From Streptococcus suis (GTDB lineage: Bacteria > Bacillota > Bacilli > Lactobacillales > Streptococcaceae), in the NCBI GenBank assembly GCA_002831545.1, contig CP025095.1, positions 62,001-126,000 of the forward strand: 64,000 nucleotides of DNA. The letters are read 5' to 3'. The notes under the pieces are model-generated. The model was not told the DNA's origin. It did not search any database and saw only the letters and a list, made by a program, of their open reading frames with translations. Shown here one piece after another: positions 50,704-59,763 of this stretch. A program made the translations under genes and the position numbers. The stretch's first letter is position 1, and each line of letters starts with the position of its first letter.

Positions 50704-50776
50704 GGCTCGGTAGCTCAGTTGGTAGAGCAATGGATTGAAGCTCCATGTGTCGGCGGTTCGATTCCGTCTCGCGCCA
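50704..50776 (+). tRNA. tRNA-Phe (GAA)
   Basis: 73 nt, anticodon GAA in TTGAAGC. Acceptor GGCTCGG faces TCGCGCC, which leaves a T-C mismatch at the fourth pair and one G-T pair. Confidence 0.93.
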
Positions 50777-50796
50777 TTAACTTAATATTATATTTC

Positions 50797-50877
50797 GGAG
50801 AGATAGCGAAGAGGCTAAACGCGGCGGACTGTAAATCCGCTCCTTCGGGTTCGGGGGTTCGAATCCCTCTCTCTCCA
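50797..50877 (+). tRNA. tRNA-Tyr (GTA)
   Basis: 81 nt with long variable arm, acceptor GGAGAGA/TCTCTCC, anticodon GTA in CTGTAAA. Confidence 0.96.
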
Positions 50878-50884
50878 TACCTTT

Positions 50885-50955
50885 ACGGGCATAGTTTAAA
50901 GGTAGAACTAAGGTCTCCAAAACCTTCAGTGTGGGTTCAATTCCTACTGCCCGTG
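50885..50955 (+). tRNA. tRNA-Trp (CCA)
   Basis: 71 nt, acceptor ACGGGCA/TGCCCGT, anticodon loop CTCCAAA, discriminator G. Confidence 0.96.
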
Positions 50956-50961
50956 TTATAT

Positions 50962-51035
50962 GGCGGGTGTGGTGAAGTGGTTAACACATCAGATTGTGGC
51001 TCTGACATTCGGGGGTTCGATTCCCCTCACTCGCC
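50962..51035 (+). tRNA. tRNA-His (GTG)
   Basis: About 74 nt with the extra 5' G(-1) facing C73 (GGCGGGTG/CACTCGCC), anticodon GTG in TTGTGGC. Confidence 0.95.
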
Positions 51036-51046
51036 TATTTTAATAT

Positions 51047-51118
51047 TGGGGTATCGCCAAGCGGTAAGGCAAGGGACTTTGACTCCCTCATGCGTTGGTT
51101 CGAATCCAGCTACCCCAG
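51047..51118 (+). tRNA. tRNA-Gln (TTG)
   Basis: 72 nt, acceptor TGGGGTA/TACCCCA, anticodon loop CTTTGAC, discriminator G. Confidence 0.96.
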
Positions 51119-51129
51119 TTCAACTATAT

Positions 51130-51213
51130 GCCGGCGTGGCGGAATTGGCAGACGCGCTGGACTCAAAATCCAGTGTCCGCAAGGACGTGCCGGTTCGACC
51201 CCGGCCGCCGGTA
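51130..51213 (+). tRNA. tRNA-Leu (CAA), integration site of the mobile element
   Basis: 84 nt with long variable arm, anticodon loop CTCAAAA, acceptor GCCGGCG/CGCCGGT. It is the last gene of the tRNA run; an integrase gene pointing toward it ends 66 bp downstream, the usual layout when an element uses the 3' end of a tRNA gene as attachment site. CGCCGGTA or part of it would be the att core; a second copy was not found in the window. Confidence 0.95.
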
Positions 51214-51278
51214 TAGTTTATGTAGGAGAAACGTTGATTTATCAGCATTTCTTTTGTTTTTTGGTCAACTTTTGGTCA

Positions 51279-52443
51279 CTATTTATCATTTTCAATTAAA
51301 CTCTTTAATACTGAACGAACTTTATTGTTCTCAATCTCTGCTTTTTCTTTGATAAGATGTCCGTATGTTTCAGTGATTTCAGTAATATCTTTATGACCCA
51401 TGAGTTTTGATACTGCCCAAATATCGACGCCCATAGCTAACATTGTGGAGCAATAGGTATGTGGAGCAATAGGTATGCCGTAAACCTGTGCTTGTCATAT
51501 TTTGGGGAAAGATGCGTAATGTTTTTAAGATTTGTTTTAAGTGTTTGTTGATGCCTGCATTAGTCACGATATTATAATTTATATCTACGAAAATCATATT
51601 TTCATCATTTGTGATGGTTCCATTTTCGATAAACACATCTTGTTCTTGTTTTAGTTTTTCAAGAACGTTTAGTGTATCTGCATCAATAGGGATTGTCCGT
51701 ATTGAATCTTCTGTTTTAGCTTTGCTCCAACGCTGTCTAACTGTATCATACCGTCGATATGTCTTTATTTCAAATGTATCCCATAACACACAGTCCCATG
51801 TTAGTCCTGCCACTTCACCTGCACGTAGTCCAGTTTTTAGTTGGATTAGTAGTAAGTGAGGAATGATAGAACTAGTCATGTCTAAATTCTCTTCTAAGTA
51901 ACTAACCAGTTTTTGATAATCCTTAAAACTATGAATATACTTATCTTCTTTCCGTTTTTTAGGAGGACGACCAGATAAAATAACACCTTCTGTAAAATCT
52001 TCAATATTGAGTTTGTCACGTTTAGCAAAGACAATGACATTTCGGATTTCCGCATTCATTCTACTTACGTTATCACGACAATTTGTTTCAGCGTATTTAT
52101 TGATAAAAGCTTGATATTCACTAGCTTTTATCTGAATAGCTGGTTTATCTTCAAATTGTGCTTTGATGAATTTTCCACGTAACATATGCTTGTTTAGTGT
52201 TGTATCAGCTTTACCAAGCGGTTTTACAGTCAGTTCTAGCCATTTTTCCCATAAGTCATAAAATGTAATGTTTTTATCTATGATTGCACCTTGCATTAAT
52301 TTTATTTCGATGCTAAGCGCTTCAATTTCGGCTTCACGTTTAGTTTTGAAGCCTGAATTTGATGCAATTACTTTTTTGTTCTTATCAAAGATACGGTAGT
52401 CCCAAGTTTTATTTTTACCTCTTTTTCTATATGAAATTGCCAT
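51279..52443 (-). pseudogene. tyrosine integrase disrupted by a 16-bp tandem duplication
   Basis: Tn916-type integrase: N-terminal arm-binding region (YRKRGKNKTWDYRIFD), SAM-like domain, catalytic domain with TGLRAGEVAGL (first Arg) and GLRHTYCS (HxxR-type box). After TYCST a 16-bp duplication (51445-51476) shifts the frame and translation stops after a few codons. Removing one copy restores a frame of 382 residues: STMLAMGVDIWAVSKLMGHK, then the nucleophile region ITETYGHL, ending ENDK. As it stands the protein of about 350 residues lacks the catalytic tyrosine, so excision should be blocked. Confidence 0.9.
51445..51476. repeat. 16-bp perfect tandem duplication in the integrase gene
   Basis: GTGGAGCAATAGGTAT occurs twice head to tail. 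Its length is not a multiple of three. Confidence 0.97.
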
Positions 52444-52494
52444 TGATTACCTCTTTCTAAAAGCGATAACCAAGATATTATCTTGGTTATCATA

Positions 52495-52836
52495 TCATAA
52501 TTCAAAAATTTCTGCAAAATGTTCTTCAAAATATTTTTTGGTTTTACTTGCTAAAAAATAGTAACGTCCGCCTTGATTCTGAGGATATTTCACAAATCCC
52601 TCTTTATTATTTTTATCAATATCAATTTTTGAGCGGATATCTGGCTTGTATAGCACGTTTTCTAAAAACCAAGGTCTAGACACCGAAAGCATTTCTAAAA
52701 CTTCGTTTAAGGTCATATAACGCCCTTGAGAAGCTTGCTTAGTCAAATGATCATAATCACTTTTAGGAATGATGACATGGCTTTCAGGAAGCTGTATAGT
52801 GATAGGATCTAGTTTTAATTCAAATTGTGTGATCAT
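52495..52836 (-). CDS. DUF771 protein, excisionase-like
   Basis: 113 residues. The central YMTLNEVLEMLSVSRPWFLENVL looks like a winged-helix/MerR-type DNA-binding segment (given in part), as in DUF771 proteins encoded beside integrases of Gram-positive phages and IMEs. Position directly upstream of int suggests a recombination directionality factor. Its start overlaps the stop of the preceding 88-residue gene by four bases (ATGA), so they are translationally coupled. Confidence 0.7.
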   Translation of the reverse strand: MITQFELKLDPITIQLPESHVIIPKSDYDHLTKQASQGRYMTLNEVLEMLSVSRPWFLENVLYKPDIRSKIDIDKNNKEGFVKYPQNQGGRYYFLASKTKKYFEEHFAEIFEL

Positions 52837-53099
52837 AATTTTTTCCTTTCGTTTGTAGGATCATACTGATATCGAATATTGAAATACTCACCGACAAAAT
52901 CTGTTAGGCGGTTCATTAACCACCTTTCATTGTCTCTTTGAGAAGTTAAACATTCTAAAACTTGCTCAGAGCTCATCATAAGATTGTTAGTTAAAAAGTA
53001 GTCATAGCAGTTGAAACCTGTTTCTAGTTCAATAGTAGCTTCCATATTTTCAATTTCAAGCAATAAGCAAATCAGATCTGTTTTTGTTAGTTTTATCAT
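52833..53099 (-). CDS. hypothetical protein, 88 residues
   Basis: Acidic small protein (LEIENMEATIELETGFNCYDYF) of no family I recognise. Lies between rep and the DUF771 gene in the element's main operon, overlapping the latter by four bases. A probable role in replication or excision control is inferred from position only. Confidence 0.6.
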   Translation of the reverse strand: MIKLTKTDLICLLLEIENMEATIELETGFNCYDYFLTNNLMMSSEQVLECLTSQRDNERWLMNRLTDFVGEYFNIRYQYDPTNERKKL

Positions 53100-53157
53100 T
53101 TTACTTTACCTCATTTTAGTAATATGAGATAATCAAGTAAGAGATTAGCTTACTTGA

Positions 53158-54519
53158 CTAATCTTCTAATTGGTTTGAGTTGTCGTTCGAATCGCTTTGG
53201 TCGGTAGATTTTTCGGCAACTTTTTTTGTTTGTTTAGAATTATTGTTATTGATCTGAATTTCACTCAAAATTTCTTGTGCAACTATTGTCAAATCTGGTT
53301 CAGAATCTTGAGTGATAGAATCTAACTTCCAATCCTTGATTTTCTGAAATTGTAGTTTCGCCTTTTCTTTTAAATCTCGGATAGCGTGATAGTACCATAA
53401 TTCAATAATGAGTTTATTTTGATCATTATGATACATTTTGATTACAAAACGAATTCTTCGCATGAGTTGATGATACTCTCTTTTCTTTTCTTCGAACCAA
53501 CCATCAACCCAATCCCAGTATGTCTCTGAATTTGTCATAATTGTTAAATCATTGATAATGTATGCATCTTTGAAACGAGAACTAAGCTGATTGGCTGAAT
53601 TTGGTTCTAAAATTTGAAAGAGCTCACGATATGCCATACCACACGATCCATCAAATTCATTGATGATAATTGTTTTTTGTCCTTTGTAGCCAGATCCTAG
53701 ATCAAATCTCTTTTTATTTATAGATGGAGTATGAGCACCTAAACGATCATGCTGTTCTGCGATCAACCTCGCAAGAAACGATTTGCCACTATTACCTAAA
53801 CCGTGAATATAAATTCCGTTGTGATTCCGTTCTCCACGGTTCATCCGCTCAAATTCTTGTTGGATAAATTCTTGACGATTTTCTTCAAATTGCCGTTTGT
53901 TTGTATTCCATGCTTTTTGTGCTGTGCGCTGTGTAAATTGCTCGAATAAACGTTCTTTAGCTTCTTCAGGTAGTAAACCCTCTGATGAAATTTGATAACA
54001 TAATTCTAAACAATAATCATCAACTTCTAAGCCGTCATCTGATTTCTCTTTACTGTGGTCTTTGATTTCGCCCATGATACTGTTGATATAGTCTCCATTT
54101 GATGATTGAATGACTTCCTCAACAGAATATGGATATTTCCCCTCAGCCATATTTCGCTCATTTCTATGTGTCAAATACCTACAAGCTTTGATTGAACTCC
54201 TTACAAATTCAAGGTTTTCTTCTCGTGAAATTTTTAATGCTTTGTAAACGGGAGAAAAAGGGCGAGCATTTTTAAATTCAAGATAAAAATGTGCGTGTAA
54301 TGGTTTAAGTGTTCCCTTATCGTCGATATCTTTATCATGGAAGATAATGTAGTATGTATCTTCATCGTGTTGACAATATTCTTTGATACGTTTTTCAACG
54401 GATTTTTTAAAATCATCTTCTGTAAGTTTCGGATCAGCATTTGCCTCATATTCATACGAAATCTGTCCAAAGAATTTACGTTTGCGAGTGTTTGGATCAA
54501 TCGCTTTCTTTTTAACCAT
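53158..54519 (-). CDS. Rep protein: HUH endonuclease plus superfamily 3 helicase
   Basis: 453 residues from ATG 54519 (MVKKKAIDPNTRKRKF), with AAAGGAGA upstream; earlier starts are not supported. N-terminal Rep_2-type HUH domain: IIFHDKD, LHAHFYL with the metal-binding H75-x-H77, and ACRYLTH with nucleophile Y115. C-terminal SF3 helicase: Walker A GLGNSGKSF near 239, Walker B TIIINEFDG near 281, motif C LTIMTNSE near 325. This two-domain plan is shared by CRESS-DNA virus Reps and by bacterial pCRESS-type replicons; in streptococcal IMEs such proteins serve as relaxases. Should nick the element's origin, possibly in the adjacent hairpin. C-terminal tail is Q/N/S-rich. Confidence 0.85.
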   Translation of the reverse strand: MVKKKAIDPNTRKRKFFGQISYEYEANADPKLTEDDFKKSVEKRIKEYCQHDEDTYYIIFHDKDIDDKGTLKPLHAHFYLEFKNARPFSPVYKALKISREENLEFVRSSIKACRYLTHRNERNMAEGKYPYSVEEVIQSSNGDYINSIMGEIKDHSKEKSDDGLEVDDYCLELCYQISSEGLLPEEAKERLFEQFTQRTAQKAWNTNKRQFEENRQEFIQQEFERMNRGERNHNGIYIHGLGNSGKSFLARLIAEQHDRLGAHTPSINKKRFDLGSGYKGQKTIIINEFDGSCGMAYRELFQILEPNSANQLSSRFKDAYIINDLTIMTNSETYWDWVDGWFEEKKREYHQLMRRIRFVIKMYHNDQNKLIIELWYYHAIRDLKEKAKLQFQKIKDWKLDSITQDSEPDLTIVAQEILSEIQINNNNSKQTKKVAEKSTDQSDSNDNSNQLED

Positions 54520-54600
54520 ATTGAGGTCTCCTTTGTATTTGTATTTTTTTGACACAAAATTATTGTGATGTGTCATTTTTGTTAGGATAGATTTGATTGT

Positions 54601-54642
54601 TTTTTGGACGCCACAGACGGAGAGAAATGTGGCGTCCAAAAA
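54601..54642. promoter_or_regulatory. candidate nicking origin (oriT/dso) hairpin
   Basis: Perfect 15-bp arms TTTTTGGACGCCACA and TGTGGCGTCCAAAAA around the 12-base loop GACGGAGAGAAA, between tcpA and rep. Neither strand has a T run after the stem, so it is not a terminator. A second dyad TGACACA/TGTGTCA lies at 54550-54574. HUH enzymes commonly nick in such a loop. Confidence 0.6.
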
Positions 54643-54697
54643 CATCAAATAGGGTTCAAAATTTGGCACAACACAGATTCAAATGATGTTCCAAATG

Positions 54698-56137
54698 TTA
54701 AGTGTTAGACGTGGGTTGTTCCAATGATTTTCGTTTCTTGATACCGTACAGATAAGCTTGTTCAAAAATACTTATCTTTTCAAGCTCATGTTCGTGCATG
54801 TTAATGTTCCAAAATCGTCTAGGTTTAGAGAATTGACCGTCAGAGGTCATGATGTAACCACTAAAGCGTGGGGCATGGTTTTCAATATTATCAGCTTCTC
54901 CGAATACCATACGTGCTAATTCATCTGTGATTGCACCGTTTGAGAGACAGATACGAACACCAAGATTATCGCGAACAGCCGTTGAAATCAGCTCGGAACG
55001 TGGTTGCTGCATACAGATACACATATAGACCCCACTAGAACGTGAGCGAGAGACGATTGACAAGACTAAATCTTGTACTCTTTTTCGCTTTTTAGCATCA
55101 GTGATACTTGATAGCATTGCAGAATATTCTTCAATGATAACAAGCTTCATTCTCATTTCTTTACCAAAGTTGACAAATGTTGCACCTGTTATATCATCTC
55201 TTGCAGCTAATTGAGCAATCTCTTTTTCACGATTAATTACTAAATCAAGCAAAGTTTCAAAATAAGCGAGGATTTCGTCACTATCTGAAATAATGGTACC
55301 TTTAGGTAAAAAGTCCCACGAACTGAATTCCGATTTGACATCAAATATTGTTAAATCAACGTCTGATTCAAACATAAATACTTGAGCCAGCATGGATTTT
55401 AGAAAAGTGGTCTTAGATGATGACGTATTACCGACTAATAATAAATGGATATTCTTAAGCATTGAAAAGGTCAATCCTGTCTCCACTGTTATTGCATAGT
55501 CATTTGCTGGCTTTAATTCTGTGATACGCTTTGGCTTCAGCTGTCTTGCTTTAGCTTCTACGATATCCTCGAGTAAATATGTAAATTTTGTATTATCCTC
55601 AGATAACCAGTAATCAAGAACTATTAAAGAGCGATTTTTTCCCACTAAACAAGCTGAAAGCATCTCCGCAAACTTTTCTAAATCATCAGTTGTCTGATCA
55701 GCTAATTTATTGATCGTAACTGTAATGCGCCTGCTTTGCTTCGAGAAGCACGCAGTCGCTTTTGAAACATCTATGAATTTGCTGCCGACTTTGCGATTAG
55801 CAATCGCAGAATCTTTCAATGCGGTATGGGCTTGACGTTCAATCAATCTTAATTGCTGATATTGAGAAAAAGAATCCGATTCTTTAACACGATAAAGGAA
55901 ACGCAAGAGTAATGAGCCATTAACAAGAAGCAAGACAGCTGAGCCAAATAACATGAGATAGAATGCCCATGTCATTGGTCTAGCTATCACTTTTAGTTCA
56001 ACAGCCTTTATAATCAACCAGTTGCAGATGAATCCTACAATCAGTAACACTGATCCAAAAAGTTGAATCAATGTTACTAAACTAGGATAGGCTTTCATCA
56101 TATAACCTAAATGTGGATTTAAACGATATCTAATCAT
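54698..56137 (-). CDS. TcpA/FtsK-type coupling protein
   Basis: 479 residues. Two N-terminal membrane spans (about 20-42 and 52-75), then a FtsK/SpoIIIE-like ATPase domain: Walker A VGNTSSSKTTFL near 245, DVKSEFSSWDFLP, Walker B LVIIEEYSAML and QQPRSE. Such proteins bring the relaxase-bound DNA to a conjugation pore (TcpA in pCW3, Orf21 in Tn916). The start overlaps the stop of the preceding small gene (ATGA), indicating coupled translation. Shorter than FtsK and lacking the gamma domain, so a chromosome-segregation role is unlikely. Confidence 0.85.
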   Translation of the reverse strand: MIRYRLNPHLGYMMKAYPSLVTLIQLFGSVLLIVGFICNWLIIKAVELKVIARPMTWAFYLMLFGSAVLLLVNGSLLLRFLYRVKESDSFSQYQQLRLIERQAHTALKDSAIANRKVGSKFIDVSKATACFSKQSRRITVTINKLADQTTDDLEKFAEMLSACLVGKNRSLIVLDYWLSEDNTKFTYLLEDIVEAKARQLKPKRITELKPANDYAITVETGLTFSMLKNIHLLLVGNTSSSKTTFLKSMLAQVFMFESDVDLTIFDVKSEFSSWDFLPKGTIISDSDEILAYFETLLDLVINREKEIAQLAARDDITGATFVNFGKEMRMKLVIIEEYSAMLSSITDAKKRKRVQDLVLSIVSRSRSSGVYMCICMQQPRSELISTAVRDNLGVRICLSNGAITDELARMVFGEADNIENHAPRFSGYIMTSDGQFSKPRRFWNINMHEHELEKISIFEQAYLYGIKKRKSLEQPTSNT

Positions 56138-56373
56138 AACTTCTTACAGAGTTTTTCCATTTCTTCCAACATATGACGACGCATTAATTCATAATACATG
56201 TATGCTCGAATAAAATCTGTATATTTACCATTTGAATAAGCTAGACTCAGATAGATAAAAGAGTCAATGATTTTCGGATCTTCAGTACGCAGATATTTAG
56301 CAAATATTCGTCGCAATTCGATTGGTAGATCCCAAGCAGATAAATCTGATAATTCTTCATGAATGTTTTTCAT
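56134..56373 (-). CDS. hypothetical protein, 79 residues
   Basis: Small soluble protein (NIHEELSDLSAWDLPIELRRIFAKYL), helical by appearance, with no recognised family. Coupled to tcpA by a four-base overlap and preceded by the 133-residue gene with one base between, so part of the transfer operon. Confidence 0.6.
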   Translation of the reverse strand: MKNIHEELSDLSAWDLPIELRRIFAKYLRTEDPKIIDSFIYLSLAYSNGKYTDFIRAYMYYELMRRHMLEEMEKLCKKL

Positions 56374-56374
56374 A

Positions 56375-56776
56375 TTACTGTCCCCCTGATGATCGTGTCA
56401 CGTTTTCTTCTTTAAGTTGCAAGAGTGGCTTAGCACTGACTAATTCCGTTAACCAGTATCCGCCGTTTTTGAAATTGTATCCAAATGCTGTAATATCATA
56501 AACGACCAGTGGTTCAATTGATAGAGGTTTATTAATTGGCGTTAGCAATGTTACAGTTTTACACTCTTGTCCAACTGTTGCAAATTGATACTTAAGTTTT
56601 GAAGCTGTATCTTCTTTTTTATCGAAACCACGATTATCCTTAACTTTTTGCCCATTTTCATCACGAACATAATCTTTATAAGGAGTAGCAACTGAACCTA
56701 GATTCACAGCTGTAACATTAATAGTCTCTTCAGAAGACTTATTAGCATTTGATACGATTTGTTTAAACATTGACAT
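56375..56776 (-). CDS. hypothetical protein, 133 residues, first gene of the transfer operon
   Basis: Soluble protein with mixed beta-type sequence (LKYQFATVGQECKTVTLLTP..YDITAFGYNF). Its position, first in the operon before tcpA, is that of the DUF961 accessory proteins in Tn916-like elements, but I cannot confirm the family. GGAGA site before ATG 56776. Confidence 0.6.
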   Translation of the reverse strand: MSMFKQIVSNANKSSEETINVTAVNLGSVATPYKDYVRDENGQKVKDNRGFDKKEDTASKLKYQFATVGQECKTVTLLTPINKPLSIEPLVVYDITAFGYNFKNGGYWLTELVSAKPLLQLKEENVTRSSGGQ

Positions 56777-56858
56777 AAAAATTCTCCACTTTCCATTACA
56801 GAAAGGCTTCTAAAAAAATTACATTGTAAATAGTTGCGCGCTATTTATTTACCTTCTT

Positions 56859-56943
56859 ATTCTACTCTAAATAAAGTTATACAACAATCATACAAAAAAT
56901 AGAAAGTTAAATACTTCACATGTATAACTTTTTGTGTTATAAT
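56859..56943. promoter_or_regulatory. divergent promoter region of the element
   Basis: Plus strand: TTCACA, 17 bp, TATAAT (56938-56943) for the regulator. Minus strand: TTGTTG, 17 bp, TAGAAT (56864-56859) for the transfer operon. AAAGTTATAC (56873-56882) and GTATAACTTT (56922-56931) form a 10-bp inverted repeat between them, a likely operator. Confidence 0.65.
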
Positions 56944-56974
56944 GAACTTGTAATTAGATAAGGAGTAATTAATA

Positions 56975-58072
56975 ATGCACAATACAAAAGAAATGATTTG
57001 CAGATTCACATTAGATTCTATCCCACAAAAAATATTGGACTATCAGGAAAAGTATCTGAAAGAACACCCTAAAAAGAAAAAATATTTCTTGTACAAATTC
57101 TTATATGATGCAGTAATAGATAATGGTTATGGTGAGGCCTATTATGGGGGTTCGAAGAAATCTGCTAAACAGCGAATGACTAATATCAAGAAAGGCGACC
57201 GAAAAGCCATGACTCCAACGCCAATTAGGCTGATTGCCCAAAATGTGGAAATTTCTGCATCTGAATTGTTGTGGGAAAAAGAAAAAGACTGGAAACCACT
57301 TCTCCCAGCTCTGTTTTATCTTGTAATTTTTGATGCATTGAATGATATTGATAAGGGTACAAAAGAGAAGTTTTCTCTCCAAGAAAGAGCTATAGAAGCT
57401 TTAAAGCCATCTGTTGTCTTTGCATCTGAATTGGCTAAAAAAGAAATTGAATCTGATTTCTCACTTGAGAGTATCTCTTTTGATATTCACGATAAAAAGT
57501 TAGCTCAAGTAATTTTTCGACTATATCAGCCTGAGATTGAGCAACAATTTTATCAATTATTTAAACAAGTCTTTATTGACAGTGATTATGAACTAGGCTA
57601 TTTAGATGCTAAACTTAAGGAATTTGCTCATCAAGTGATTGATGAAATTGAGCACTGGAATGAGAAACAGACTGCAATCATTGCAGATTCTCTTGGCTCT
57701 CAAATTTATCAAACATACAATTTATACTATTCACATGAGATGCGGGAATATAGGAGTAGTTTATTAATTAAGAGTGATAAACGTTATTCGCAGTTAAACT
57801 ACTCGCATTATTTAGAAGAAGAACAACAGATGATGGTGGAAGCAATTGAACATTTTGTGACAGAATTAGAGAAAGTTCAGACATTACAAGATAAACGATT
57901 AGGTTATCGTAAAACTGACACAGAGTTGTTCAAGATTGGATTTGACCTAGTAGGATTTGATAAAGATTATTTTCGAACAACAGAAGTTCAAATTGAACCG
58001 AAGCTGCTAACGGTTGATGAAATAAATGAAGGTATTGAAAAGGCAAATAAGGATAATACTTTACCTATTTAA
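56975..58072 (+). CDS. divergent regulator-like protein of the element
   Basis: 365 residues, charged and mostly helical. Around residues 60-105 (AKQRMTNIKKGDRKAMTPTPI) a region resembles a Cro/C1-type helix-turn-helix; the rest has no recognised domain. Divergent orientation from the transfer operon, with an inverted repeat between the two promoters, suggests it controls transfer genes, as in other ICE/IME regulators. AAGGAG before the ATG. Ends at a hairpin that it shares with the convergent XRE gene (now displaced by IS66). Confidence 0.65.
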   Translation: MHNTKEMICRFTLDSIPQKILDYQEKYLKEHPKKKKYFLYKFLYDAVIDNGYGEAYYGGSKKSAKQRMTNIKKGDRKAMTPTPIRLIAQNVEISASELLWEKEKDWKPLLPALFYLVIFDALNDIDKGTKEKFSLQERAIEALKPSVVFASELAKKEIESDFSLESISFDIHDKKLAQVIFRLYQPEIEQQFYQLFKQVFIDSDYELGYLDAKLKEFAHQVIDEIEHWNEKQTAIIADSLGSQIYQTYNLYYSHEMREYRSSLLIKSDKRYSQLNYSHYLEEEQQMMVEAIEHFVTELEKVQTLQDKRLGYRKTDTELFKIGFDLVGFDKDYFRTTEVQIEPKLLTVDEINEGIEKANKDNTLPI

Positions 58073-58080
58073 GTAGAAGA

Positions 58081-58107
58081 AAACCGCTAGGATTGAATCT
58101 TAGCGGT
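58081..58107. terminator. bidirectional terminator
   Basis: AACCGCTAGG/CTTAGCGGTT stem. Before the IS66 insertion it lay between the convergent regulator and XRE genes; the ancestral XRE stop (TAA, minus strand 58108-58106) is at its edge. Confidence 0.7.
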
Positions 58108-58200
58108 TACTTTAGTTTTAACTGATTGATGATAGGTAACCGCCCAATAACAAGGTATATTGAAAAGGTTCCAAAGTCCTGTCGACTCTGGAACCTTTTT

Positions 58201-59713
58201 CTATTTGCACTTTTCTTGAATATTTTCAGCCCATGGTAAATAAGCCTCCAGAACTTCTTTTTTTGCGAGCGTCTCTTCGTTAGGTAAGTGTTCTAGAAGA
58301 TAGGTCATATATTTCTCTGCATCAAGACCGTGTCGTTTAGCAGTTTCTAAAAGACTCAAAATGATAGCTGTCGACTTGGCCCCCTCAAAGCTTTGAGAGA
58401 ACAGCCAATTTTTACGTCCCATCACCAAGGTCTTCATAGCCCTCTCAGCCATATTGTTGGACAGGACTAAATCGCCATCCGAGAGAACGGTTCGGAAGGT
58501 GGTTTCGTATTTGAGGCTATACTCTATTGCAGTGCCCAATTTGGAACCTGGCAAGACAGCCTGATTGCGACACCAATCAAAGAACTCGTCCATCAAGGGA
58601 GCCAACTCTGTCTGCCGTTTATGCAGCCGCTCCTCAGTAGACAAGTCAGTCCAGTCATTCTCCAAGGCAAACAGGCGGTCGCAATAGGCTAAGCCCTTGG
58701 CTCCTAAAGAAGTCTTGTCTGTCTTCTTAGGAGTCGCCTCAAAGAATTTTCTTCTGACATGAGCCCAACAGCCAACCAGCTGAGCCTTGTCTAACTGCCG
58801 ATAGGCTGACCACATGTCACAATGTACATAGCCCGCATAGTCCCCAAGAACTTCCTCCACAACCAAGCCACTCCGTCGTTTGTCATGATGATAGAGGGTG
58901 ATGCCCTTTTTCTCATGCTTCCCAGACAAGAAAGTCCAGTAGAAGGTCAACTGGCTATCATTTTCTAAGACCTTGTAGGAGGTTTCATCCGCATGGAGAA
59001 TAGGCTGCTCCAACAATTTCTCGTGCAACAGGTTATAAATCGGTTCGAAATAATACTGACTAGACTTGATGTGCCAATTGGCTATTTCCTTGCGACTGAT
59101 GGGCAGACCGAGCTTGTTCCAATCCTCTTCCTGACGGTAATTGGGCACCTTCAGATTGAACTTCTGGTGAATGGTGTGGGCAATGATAGAGGCTGAACCC
59201 AAGCTGTGTGCCAAAGGTGCCTTAGGAATGGGAGCCTTGATAATCTTATCGCTCAGATTCTTCTGACTACATGCCTGACACTTGTATGCGTGTTGAACAT
59301 GGTCAATCCGCTTTAATTGTGCAGGAATGAAGACCAACTCTTGTCGTTGAACAGTTGAACCAATCTCCTTTAATTGACCATGACAGTCTGGACAGGTACA
59401 ATCTTCGCCTTGCAATTCGTGATGCACTATCTCTGGAGTGAATTGGCTGAAAATAGCCTGACGAACTCCCTTAGCTTTCTTGCGTTTATAGGTAATCGTT
59501 TCTGTTTCAACTGGGTAAGTCAGCTTCTTCTTCAGGGAGAATTTCCTCCCCAAACAAGCTCAGCTGACCGGGTTGATACACAACCTTCTCTGATGATTTT
59601 CCGTAGAGTTTCTGTCTCAGATACTCAATCTGTTCACGAAGGAGGGTAAGTTCATTAGCCATCATATCTATCGTTTTTGACTGTGTTTCAATAATTTTTT
59701 CTAGTGATGACAT
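58201..59713 (-). pseudogene. tnpC: IS66 transposase TnpC, frameshifted
   Basis: Start ATG 59713 (MSSLEKIIETQSKTIDMMAN), coiled N-terminal part, then the frame is lost at the GAAGAAGAAG run near 59515-59525. The rest continues in another frame: TYPVETETIT, zinc-type CTCPDCHG and CQAC pairs, DDE core with ILHADETSY, CDMWSAYRQL and SNNMAERAMK. Total span is one base more than a multiple of three, consistent with a single-base insertion. Could be rescued by programmed slippage on the repeated GAA, but IS66 TnpC is normally a single frame. Confidence 0.8.
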
Positions 59714-59763
59714 AACCAATCTCCTTCTTTTTATCTCATTATACACAAAGAAAAGCCATGATT

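Noticed and set aside
54601..54642. hairpin as transcription terminator of tcpA
   Set aside because: On both strands the stem ends in A residues rather than a T tract, so an origin or processing role fits better.
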